From: Aquificales bacterium
Lineage (GTDB): Bacteria; Aquificota; Aquificia; Aquificales; QOAS01
NCBI GenBank assembly: GCA_027035985.1
Contig: JALVTI010000135.1
Span: 1-5,165, forward strand
DNA length: 5,165 bases
Direction of reading: 5' to 3'
The position numbers were made by a program, and so were the translations under genes. Numbering within the stretch: position 1 is the stretch's first letter; every line of letters starts with the position of its first letter. Under the pieces are notes generated by a model. It made no database searches. It saw only the letters and a list, made by a program, of their open reading frames with translations, and was not told the origin of the DNA. Positions 1 to 5,100 of the stretch are shown here, in pieces.

Positions 1-120
1 AATTGTTTTTTACCCCTTGAGGATAAACGATTTTTGGGACTTTACAATGAAATAACTCCCGAGGAGATTAAAAAAGCAATAGAAGAACTAAAAAAGTTAT
101 TGGTAGAGGTAAAGGTTTAA
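1..120 (+). CDS. 3' end of an unidentified protein-coding gene (partial)
   Basis: Frame 1 is open from the window edge to a TAA at 118-120 and gives 39 residues. The composition looks like a real C-terminus: a short hydrophobic/aromatic start (CFLPLEDKRFLGLY), then a helix-forming stretch beginning TPEEIKKAIEELKKLL and ending VEVKV. I do not recognise the family from this fragment. The gene converges on the DUF2103-like gene, with only 5 bp between the two stop codons. The first half of a tandem repeat (112-142) covers its last three codons. The start and most of the gene lie to the left of the window, so no function is proposed. Confidence 0.6.
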   Translation, partial: NCFLPLEDKRFLGLYNEITPEEIKKAIEELKKLLVEVKV

Positions 121-142
121 TCCTTTTAAGGTTTATCCTTTT
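112..142. repeat. Imperfect tandem repeat spanning two convergent gene ends
   Basis: AAGGTTTAATCCTTTT (112-127) is followed directly by AAGGTTTATCCTTTT (128-142). The copies differ by one inserted A. Each copy can fold into a small AT-rich hairpin (AAGG pairing with CCTT across a 5-6 nt loop) followed by a T run on the + strand. The stop codons of the flanking convergent genes (118-120 on +, 126-128 on -) both lie in or at the edge of the first copy. It may act as a weak two-way terminator, but the stems are only 4-5 bp. Confidence 0.5.
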
Positions 143-422
143 CAAATCTACTTAAGAATTCCCCTTTAAACAGTTCCTTATCGTCGGTAATAACAAAGAT
201 TTCTTGAACGGTGGAACCATTTTTAAACAACAATTTCCATCCCGAAGGGGTTTCGTATTTGAGGAATAATCCCTTTTGCCCCCTTCCCTTTTGGTTCCGA
301 AATATCCTTCCGGGGATAATGCCCTTTACACTTTCCATTTGTTCCAAAACTTTTAGGTAATCTTCCGCTCCCTCTATTAGGTGGTGTTCCAATTTTAGTT
401 TACCTTTGCGGTATTTTGGCAT
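126..422 (-). CDS. DUF2103-like small protein (putative metal-binding family)
   Basis: This encodes 98 residues, starting MPKYRKGKLKLEHHLIEG. The N-terminus is basic, with a paired His13-His14. It is followed by GIIPGRIFR (about 35-43), a Gly/Lys-rich linker, and a beta-strand-like second half (KYETPSGWKLLFKNGS, then VQEIFVITDD). This order of motifs fits my memory of DUF2103 (PF09876), described as a predicted metal-binding family of archaea and some thermophilic bacteria. Only the histidine pair is a visible candidate ligand, and I see no CxxC pair. Its ATG lies 11 bp after the PilZ gene's stop on the same strand, so the two are probably co-transcribed. Translation likely uses AAGGGG (435-430), 7 nt before the ATG. 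The biological role is unknown, and the family call is from memory without alignment. Confidence 0.6.
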   Translation of the reverse strand: MPKYRKGKLKLEHHLIEGAEDYLKVLEQMESVKGIIPGRIFRNQKGRGQKGLFLKYETPSGWKLLFKNGSTVQEIFVITDDKELFKGEFLSRFEKDKP

Positions 423-429
423 ATTGGAA

Positions 430-436
430 CCCCTTA
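430..436 (-). promoter_or_regulatory. Ribosome binding site merged with the upstream stop codon
   Basis: Read on the - strand, the stop codon of the PilZ gene and the next SD form TAAGGGG, followed by a 7-nt spacer and the ATG at 422-420. This suggests translational coupling of the PilZ protein and the DUF2103-like protein on one mRNA. Confidence 0.55.
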
Positions 437-1489
437 TAGTTTGATTTCTTTTAATATCTCCTGTTGTCTTTTCAATACATATCTGCTAACTATCTGTTCC
501 ATTCTGGGGTCGAGTTCCATTTCAATGGACACTATGTAGGAGCTGTCCAACTTTTTTATACCTTTAACTGTCCCCTTAGCCTTTACCTCACCGGTGGGTA
601 GTTGGAACTTTATCTCCACCCGTTGGTTTTCTCTTAAACCCTCCGCCGAGGGGACTATAACCCCTATTTCGTCAAAAGTGATGTAATGCATAAATCCGTA
701 AACGGTTCCTTGCGGAGTTTTTATCTCCACATCGGTTTCCTTTTTGGGAAATACCTTTACACTCCTCGAGGGTGGAATATCCGCAAACTTTAGGGGTTTG
801 ATAATCATATAATCGCTTTCGACGTTAACGATTTCACCTATTGCGTCCTTTTGAAGTTTGGGAATTTTTATATAAACCCTTTCATCAGGGGAAAAAACTT
901 TATAGGGACACTTGGCAGTTTTTGTAAACAAATCGGTGATTTTGTAAATAGAAGTTCGACACAAAACGGGAAAGACTTTGTAAAAGGCTAACAATTCTAC
1001 GGTCGAAGTGTGGGAATTTTTCAGAGCTTCTAATATTTTTCTCGCATCATCCGGTTTGAATTCTTCCTCTTTTTTCTCTTTTTCCAACTCATTCAGGTAT
1101 TTGACAAAAACTTGGTCTACCAAATCCAGGTATTTATCCAACGTGTTGGACAATGTTTGAACTTTTTTTATTTCCAAACCGTTACGGGGTTTGGATTTTA
1201 AATAGTTGATATACTCCTTAAGTAGGTCTAAAAAAATTTCCGATAGGAATTTCCTAATAGGAATGTTTGCTTTATGTAAGTCATATATAAGTTCCGCCAA
1301 TTTTTCTTTGAATTTCCTATTACCGAAGTTAAAAATTCCGTCAAAAAGGATTTCCACAATCCTTTTTAGGTTTGCAAACTTTTCGTCGGCTTTAACCTCT
1401 AAGAGGTCTTTATTTAATTTTTCCTCAAACTTTCTTTGGTATTCTTCGAAAAAATCTTTATCCTCGCGGAGATTTCTTAAGCCTTCCAT
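434..1489 (-). CDS. PilZ-domain protein with long helical N-terminal region
   Basis: The product has 351 residues if it starts at the ATG at 1489-1487. An in-frame TTG at 1504 would add five residues, but neither start has an SD. About residues 1-190 are predicted helical and charged, with a KEKKEEE stretch near 139. They include a helix pair around LIYDLHKANIPIRKF (67-81, His72) that resembles globin-like or four-helix sensor domains. From about 203 the protein turns to beta strands: a YcgR-N-like part (ERVYIKI, IGEIVNVESDYMII), then a PilZ barrel (VYGFMHYITFDEIGVIV, 263-279; VEIKFQLPTGEVKAKGTVKGI). It ends with the typical PilZ terminal helix RYVLKRQQEILKEIK. The c-di-GMP hallmarks are degraded: where D/NxSxxG is expected there is YITFDEIG, and no clear RxxxR is seen. 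The first gene of a two-gene unit with the DUF2103-like gene, it is AT-richer than the genes to its right. PilZ fold: fairly sure. c-di-GMP binding: doubtful. Confidence 0.75.
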   Translation of the reverse strand: MEGLRNLREDKDFFEEYQRKFEEKLNKDLLEVKADEKFANLKRIVEILFDGIFNFGNRKFKEKLAELIYDLHKANIPIRKFLSEIFLDLLKEYINYLKSKPRNGLEIKKVQTLSNTLDKYLDLVDQVFVKYLNELEKEKKEEEFKPDDARKILEALKNSHTSTVELLAFYKVFPVLCRTSIYKITDLFTKTAKCPYKVFSPDERVYIKIPKLQKDAIGEIVNVESDYMIIKPLKFADIPPSRSVKVFPKKETDVEIKTPQGTVYGFMHYITFDEIGVIVPSAEGLRENQRVEIKFQLPTGEVKAKGTVKGIKKLDSSYIVSIEMELDPRMEQIVSRYVLKRQQEILKEIKL

Positions 1490-1547
1490 ATTAAGGAAAT
1501 ACAATAGTAATTAACAATTTAGCTTTGGGGTGAAAAATATCCTTCCT
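1490..1547. promoter_or_regulatory. Divergent promoter region between the PilZ gene and pseC-like gene
   Basis: This 58-bp spacer contains the near-symmetric TACAATAGTA (1500-1509). On the + strand TACAAT (1500-1505) is one mismatch from the -10 consensus. On the - strand TACTAT (1509-1504) is also one mismatch from it. The two hexamers overlap, so polymerase could face either way from nearly the same spot. No convincing -35 is seen for either direction. A GGGGTGA (1527-1533) lies 14 nt before the ATG of the + gene and could be a distant SD. Confidence 0.4.
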
Positions 1548-2720
1548 ATGGATTTTATACCTTACGGACGCCAATGGATAGATGAAGAGGATATAAATGC
1601 CGTTGTCGAAGCCCTAAAGGGTGGTATTATCACCCGCGGAAAGTGGGTTGAAAAATTCGAAGGAGCGCTTGCCGAATACTGCGGTGCTAAATACTGCGTA
1701 GTTTTTAACTCGGGAACTTCGGCATTGGTAGCCGCCTACCGCGCGGTGGGGTTGGATAGAGGGGATAACTTTATCACCTCGCCCATTACCTTTGTCGCCA
1801 CCGCCAACGCGGGGCGCGTCTGGGGTGCGGGGGTGCGCTTCGGAGATATAGAAACCGATACCGGAAATCTAAACCCCGAAGGGCTCGAAAATTTAATAGA
1901 TGAAAAGACCAAGTTGCTCGTTCCCGTCCACTACGCCGGTCATCCGGTCGATTTGGAGGCGTTTAGAAAAATCGCCGACCGCCACAACTTAGCCCTCGTC
2001 GAGGATGCCTGCCACGCCCTCGGAGCGCGCTATAAAAATTCCAAAATAGGTTCGGCGGAGTACTCCGATGCCGTAGTCTTCAGCTTCCACCCGGTTAAAC
2101 ATATAACCACCGGCGAGGGAGGGGCGGTTTTGACCAACGATAGGGTGGTATACAAGCGCCTTCTAATGGTGAGAAATAACGGAATAACCCGCAATAGGGA
2201 GGAATTTCTGAATTCCCCCGACGGGGATTGGTATTACGAGCAACACCAATTGGGGTTTAACTTTTGGCTTACCGACTTTCAGAGTGCCTTGGGATACTCC
2301 CAACTTAAAAAGCTCGATTTCTTCGTCTCCCATCGGAGGGAGATAGCGAAGCTCTATAGCGACCTCTTTAAGGACAACCCTTATTTCGACCTACCCCCCG
2401 AGAGGGATTACGCCTTTCACTCCTACCACCTCTACCCGATAAGGTTGAGAGAATCTTATAAACCCCTCAAAGGGGAGATATTCAAAAAACTCCGTCAAGC
2501 TGGTTTGGGGGTGCAGGTTCACTACATACCCGTATACCGCCAACCCTATTACAGAAACCTCGGATTTAAAAACTTCTCCCTTCCGAAAGCCGAAGATTTC
2601 TATCTAAGGGAATTGAGCCTCCCCATCTTCCCCGCCATGGACGACCGCCTCGTCGAGGAGGTGGCAAAGAGGGTTTTCAATGTCTTTGAAGAGCTAAGCC
2701 CGTCTTCGGCGGGGGATTAA
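1548..2720 (+). CDS. pseC: PseC-type PLP-dependent UDP-sugar 4-aminotransferase (DegT/DnrJ/EryC1/StrS family)
   Basis: The family transfers an amino group from glutamate to a 4-keto nucleotide sugar. PseC makes UDP-4-amino-4,6-dideoxy-N-acetyl-beta-L-altrosamine for pseudaminic acid, used on flagellin and surface glycans; it is cytoplasmic. Landmarks, numbered from ATG 1548 (390 residues): IPYGRQWIDEEDI at the N-terminus, FNSGTSAL (53-60, phosphate site), TSPITFVATAN, VEDACHALG (151-159; Asp153 for the pyridine nitrogen), and FSFHPVKHITTGEGGA. The last contains the Schiff-base Lys184, matching Lys183 that I recall in Helicobacter PseC. QVHYIPVYRQPYY and ELSLPIFPAM near the C-terminus are also family-typical. 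An upstream in-frame GTG at 1530 would add six residues; I prefer the ATG because homologues start close to IPYGRQ. GFNFWLTD has Trp where Arg is common. No other Pse pathway gene is in the window, so another 4-amino sugar is possible. Confidence 0.82.
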   Translation: MDFIPYGRQWIDEEDINAVVEALKGGIITRGKWVEKFEGALAEYCGAKYCVVFNSGTSALVAAYRAVGLDRGDNFITSPITFVATANAGRVWGAGVRFGDIETDTGNLNPEGLENLIDEKTKLLVPVHYAGHPVDLEAFRKIADRHNLALVEDACHALGARYKNSKIGSAEYSDAVVFSFHPVKHITTGEGGAVLTNDRVVYKRLLMVRNNGITRNREEFLNSPDGDWYYEQHQLGFNFWLTDFQSALGYSQLKKLDFFVSHRREIAKLYSDLFKDNPYFDLPPERDYAFHSYHLYPIRLRESYKPLKGEIFKKLRQAGLGVQVHYIPVYRQPYYRNLGFKNFSLPKAEDFYLRELSLPIFPAMDDRLVEEVAKRVFNVFEELSPSSAGD

Positions 2721-2725
2721 TTCCC
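2713..2725. terminator. Weak hairpin at overlapping convergent stop codons
   Basis: GGGATTAATTCCC forms a 4-bp stem (GGGA with TCCC) whose loop TTAAT holds most of both convergent stop codons: TAA 2718-2720 on + and TAA 2719-2717 on -. Only a TTT follows on the + strand, so it is at best a weak terminator. No better one is visible between the two genes. Confidence 0.25.
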
Positions 2726-3301
2726 TTTGCAGTCCTTTAATCTCTTTAAATCCTCTTTTCGGTTAAGGTTAAAACAGCAGCACCTATCCACACCCCGTTT
2801 GCTTAGAAACTCCTCCTCCCAAAGGTGGAAACGGTCTAAAAATTGTCTCACCGATAGGTCTCCCCCTTTTAAAGCCTCCTCCAAAAGGGGAATTAACCTC
2901 TTCGAGTAAACCCCGCAGGTGAAGTGTATCTTTCCGTCCAAAACGGGGACGTAACCCAAAAACCTATCCTCGTAGGGGAAATCTTTAACAAATTCCAAAT
3001 AGCGGTTGCAAAGGAGTGGCAAATCCGCCGAGAGGATTAAATTCCACTCCTCCCCCGAGTGGTTTAGAGCAGTATAGATACCCACCAGGGGGGATTGAAT
3101 TTCGGGAAACACGTCGGGGATGACGTTCTCTATCCCCAATAGGAGGTATTTTTTGGGGTCTTTAGCCACCACATAGGTGGGAAAAAATTTCGAAACCTTC
3201 CCGTATAGGTTGAGAATTAGGGGTTTTCCGCCTATTGGAAAGAGGGTTTTATCCTCCCCAAAGCGACGGGAGTAGCCCCCCGCCAGCAGGTAGGCGTTCA
3301 T
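2717..3301 (-). CDS. mobA: Molybdenum cofactor guanylyltransferase MobA
   Basis: MobA joins GMP from GTP to Mo-molybdopterin, giving the guanine dinucleotide cofactor used by enzymes such as formate dehydrogenase and nitrate reductase. The product has 194 residues, the usual length. The nucleotide-binding signature LLAGGYSRRFGEDK is at 5-18, IGGKPLI at 23-29, SPLVGIYTAL at 70-79, and SADLPLL with metal-binding Asp93 at 91-97. The C-terminal FNLNRKEDL (177-185) takes the place of the family's NINTPEDL. The ATG is firmly placed because LAGG normally begins a few residues in, yet no SD precedes it. Asp172-Arg173 is followed by three consecutive cysteines (174-176), which is unusual. The gene overlaps the aminotransferase tail-to-tail by 4 bp and diverges from the methyltransferase gene across 15 bp. 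No other moa/moe gene is nearby. Other NTP-transfer families are less likely given the full motif set. Confidence 0.88.
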   Translation of the reverse strand: MNAYLLAGGYSRRFGEDKTLFPIGGKPLILNLYGKVSKFFPTYVVAKDPKKYLLLGIENVIPDVFPEIQSPLVGIYTALNHSGEEWNLILSADLPLLCNRYLEFVKDFPYEDRFLGYVPVLDGKIHFTCGVYSKRLIPLLEEALKGGDLSVRQFLDRFHLWEEEFLSKRGVDRCCCFNLNRKEDLKRLKDCKGN

Positions 3302-3321
3302 AACATTTAACTATTAATGTT
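3302..3321. promoter_or_regulatory. 15-bp divergent start region with inverted repeat
   Basis: mobA (ATG 3301-3299) and the methyltransferase gene (ATG 3317-3319) start 15 bp apart on opposite strands. The arms AACATT (3302-3307) and AATGTT (3316-3321) are perfect inverted repeats around an 8-bp AT-rich core, and the right arm includes the + strand ATG. Neither start has an SD. Possible -10 hexamers are TAACAT (3301-3306) on + and TAATAG (3316-3311) on -, each about 10 bp before the start codon it serves, consistent with leaderless transcripts. No -35 is visible. Confidence 0.4.
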
Positions 3322-4495
3322 GCAAGTCAGGGTCAAACCCGGGGTGGAGAAGAAACTGAAATCCCGCTTCCCTTGGGTCTATAGAAAGGAGATAGCATCC
3401 TATTCGAGGACTCCGAAAAAGGGCGAAACCGTTGTGGTTAGGGATTTTTCCGGCAAATTTTTGGGTTACGGATACATCAACCCCGACGTGAATATCGCAA
3501 TTCGCCTCCTGTCGTTCGACAAAAATGTGAAACCCACCCCGGAACTCATAAAGAAACGCCTTAAAAAGGCTTACGAATATAGGAAATCCCTAAATATCCC
3601 CTCCAACGCCTACCGCTTGGTTCACTCCGAAGCCGACTTTTTACCCGGATTGATAGTGGACGTTTACGACAGGTGGGTAGCAGTCGAATTCACCACCTAC
3701 GGGATGGAGGAGTACAAACAGACGGTGGTGGAAACCTTAATAGAACTCCTCCAACCGGAGGGTATTTACGAAAAGATTAACGAGTTCAGTAAAAAGGTGG
3801 AGGGTCTCCGCGGAGAGGAGCAACTCCTATACGGACACGTCCCCGAGGAGGTAGTTATTCAAGAATACGACCTGAAGTTTTACGTAAATATCCCCGAAGG
3901 GCAAAAGACTGGTATGTTCCTCGACCAGAGGAATGCCAGATACTTCCTCCGCACCCTCATAAAGGGAGGGGAAAGGGTTTTGGACGTCTTTTGTCACAGC
4001 GGCGGATTTGCCATAAGCGCCAAAAAGGCGGGTGCGGGTGAGGTGATAGGGGTCGACATAAGCGACCTAGCCCTTGAGCTTGCAAAAAAGAACGAGAAGC
4101 TCAACGGTCTCGAAGGCATCAAATGGGTCGAGGCTAACGCCTTCGACTTTCTGAAGGAACAGCACAAAAAGGGGGAAAAATACGACATAGTGATAATAGA
4201 CCCCCCTTCCTTTGCGAAGAATAAGGCGGCTGTCCCCAACGCGCTGAGGGGTTATAAGGAGCTCCTCGTTAGGGGACTTCACATAACCAAACCGGGCGGT
4301 ATCTTGGCTATATTCTCCTGCTCCTTCCACATAACGGAGCAACACCTCTTGGAGGTCTTGCAGGATGCCGCCTACGACACCCGCAAAGTCCTCCGTGTGA
4401 GGGCAAAGACCTATCAGGATTTAGACCACCCTTGGATTTTGCAAATACCGAACACCCTATACCTCAAAGGGGTTTGGGTTGAGGTTTTGGATTGA
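3317..4495 (+). CDS. RlmI-like SAM-dependent rRNA cytosine-C5 methyltransferase (COG1092)
   Basis: 392 residues, the usual family size. The N-terminal PUA domain covers about 1-70 (VKPGVEKKLKSRFPWVYRKEI). A central region (about 75-185) carries HSEADFLPGLIVDVYD and the family linker ending VEGLRGEEQLLYG. The catalytic Rossmann domain follows: GQKTGMFLDQRNAR (196-209), SAM motif I VLDVFCHSGGF (221-231), acidic VIGVDIS (243-249), DPPSFAKNK (295-303), and SCS with Cys335, the likely nucleophile for m5C formation. E. coli RlmI methylates C1962 of 23S rRNA; by analogy this protein acts on large-subunit rRNA, but the exact base cannot be read from sequence. The start is fixed by the PUA N-terminus, and no SD is present. 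The gene ends in a terminator that uses part of its stop codon and is probably monocistronic. I leave the symbol blank because RlmI and related Thermus-type enzymes share these motifs. Confidence 0.85.
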   Translation: MLQVRVKPGVEKKLKSRFPWVYRKEIASYSRTPKKGETVVVRDFSGKFLGYGYINPDVNIAIRLLSFDKNVKPTPELIKKRLKKAYEYRKSLNIPSNAYRLVHSEADFLPGLIVDVYDRWVAVEFTTYGMEEYKQTVVETLIELLQPEGIYEKINEFSKKVEGLRGEEQLLYGHVPEEVVIQEYDLKFYVNIPEGQKTGMFLDQRNARYFLRTLIKGGERVLDVFCHSGGFAISAKKAGAGEVIGVDISDLALELAKKNEKLNGLEGIKWVEANAFDFLKEQHKKGEKYDIVIIDPPSFAKNKAAVPNALRGYKELLVRGLHITKPGGILAIFSCSFHITEQHLLEVLQDAAYDTRKVLRVRAKTYQDLDHPWILQIPNTLYLKGVWVEVLD

Positions 4496-4513
4496 CCTCT
4501 TTCGGTCTTTTTT
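4494..4513 (+). terminator. Rho-independent terminator after the methyltransferase gene
   Basis: GACC (4494-4497) pairs with GGTC (4504-4507) across the loop TCTTTC and is followed directly by six T residues (4508-4513). The stem starts inside the TGA stop codon. It is short (4 bp) but has the right order of stem and T tract. It separates the methyltransferase gene from leuD. Confidence 0.55.
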
Positions 4514-4526
4514 CATTAAATCCCCC

Positions 4527-4544
4527 TTTAGGTCTCCCTAAAAT
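4527..4544 (+). promoter_or_regulatory. Putative leuD promoter -10 with overlapping inverted repeat
   Basis: The inverted repeat TTTAGG-TCTC-CCTAAA (4527-4542) overlaps the -10-like TAAAAT (4539-4544). The hexamer ends 8 bp before the leuD ATG, so transcription would begin at or next to the start codon. This fits the missing SD and suggests a leaderless mRNA, with the repeat acting as a DNA operator and not an RNA hairpin. Only a poor -35 match (TTAAAT, 4516-4521) is seen at 17 bp. A similar repeat precedes the gene at 5137. Confidence 0.4.
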
Positions 4545-4552
4545 ACTCTGCT

Positions 4553-5056
4553 ATGGCTATAAGAGGAAGAGTTTGGAAGTTTGGCGATAACGTCGATACC
4601 GACCAGATAATACCCGCCCGTTATCTCAACACCTCCGACCCCAACGAATTGGCAAAGCACGCCATGGAAGATAGCGAGCATCCCGAATTCGCCAAAGAAC
4701 ACAAAGAGGGGGACATCATCCTCGCGGGGAAAAACTTCGGGTGCGGGTCTTCCAGGGAACACGCCCCCATAGCGATAAAATACGCCGGCGTTCCCGTAGT
4801 GGTGGCAAAATCCTTTGCCCGTATCTTTTACAGGAACGCCATAAACATAGGTCTCCCCATAGTGGAGGCTCCCGAAGAATTTATAGACCAAACCGAACAG
4901 GGGGACGAAATAGAAGTTGACCTCGAAAAGGGAGTCATTAAAAACCTCACCAAGGGGATAGAGGCTAACTTTAAACCCATTCCTCCCGAGGTGGCTCAAA
5001 TCCTCAAGGCGGGAGGGCTGATGAATTACGCTAAGGAGCGCCTGCAGTCCCAATAA
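4553..5056 (+). CDS. leuD: 3-isopropylmalate dehydratase small subunit LeuD
   Basis: LeuD pairs with the [4Fe-4S]-bearing LeuC to convert 2-isopropylmalate to 3-isopropylmalate in leucine synthesis, in the cytoplasm. The product has 167 residues, the length of the short (archaeal/thermophile-type) LeuD class. It shows GRVWKFGDNVDTDQIIPARYL (5-25), GKNFGCGSSREHAP (59-72, the substrate-binding serine loop), and AKSFARIFYRNAINIGLP, all standard. YLNT (24-27) sits at the loop that tunes substrate choice between isopropylmalate and homoaconitate-type relatives. It lacks the Arg of the archaeal homoaconitase YLRT, which favours the leucine role. leuC and leuB are not in the window, so the large subunit is encoded elsewhere or beyond the edge. 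There is no SD, and a -10-like TAAAAT ends 8 bp before the ATG, which suggests a leaderless transcript. The overall sequence resembles Aquificota LeuD as I remember it. Confidence 0.93.
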   Translation: MAIRGRVWKFGDNVDTDQIIPARYLNTSDPNELAKHAMEDSEHPEFAKEHKEGDIILAGKNFGCGSSREHAPIAIKYAGVPVVVAKSFARIFYRNAINIGLPIVEAPEEFIDQTEQGDEIEVDLEKGVIKNLTKGIEANFKPIPPEVAQILKAGGLMNYAKERLQSQ

Positions 5057-5075
5057 GGGGCTTTCCTCATCTTTT

Positions 5076-5088
5076 CCCCCCTTGGGGG
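5076..5088. terminator. GC hairpin after leuD, possible terminator
   Basis: CCCCC (5076-5080) pairs with GGGGG (5084-5088) across CTT, 20 bp after the leuD stop. What follows is CTAATAAATT, not a T run, so a classical intrinsic terminator is not well supported on the + strand. A second pairing, AAGGGG (5055-5060) with CCCCTT (5078-5083), competes with it. Confidence 0.25.
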
Positions 5089-5100
5089 CTAATAAATTAA

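Noticed and set aside
1490..1504. TTG at 1504 as the PilZ gene start
   Set aside because: TTG without an SD is less likely than the ATG five codons later, and the extra residues MYFLN show no conserved feature.
1206..1514. A 102-codon + strand frame opposite the PilZ gene
   Set aside because: Its Ser/Phe/Lys-rich low-complexity translation mirrors the Lys/Glu-rich PilZ N-terminus, and it would run through the divergent promoter region.
2727..2909. A 60-codon + strand frame antisense to mobA
   Set aside because: The Ser/Arg/Lys-rich translation is typical of a reverse shadow, and mobA on the other strand has full family motifs.
3994..4345. Two - strand frames inside the methyltransferase gene
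   Set aside because: Both lie opposite the conserved SAM-binding domain and give translations without any family signature.
4527..4542. leuD upstream repeat as a leucine attenuator or T-box
   Set aside because: The region from the preceding terminator to the ATG is only about 40 bp, with no leucine-rich leader peptide, no T-box motif and no space for alternative hairpins.
2856..4858. AGGTCTCCC occurs three times (within mobA, before leuD, within leuD)
   Set aside because: Two copies are inside coding sequence; in leuD it simply encodes Gly-Leu-Pro with preferred codons. No spacing or flanking conservation suggests a functional repeat.
4538..5053. A 171-codon open frame antisense to the whole of leuD
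   Set aside because: It is an exact shadow of leuD. The translation has no recognisable motif, and its openness follows from leuD codon choice.
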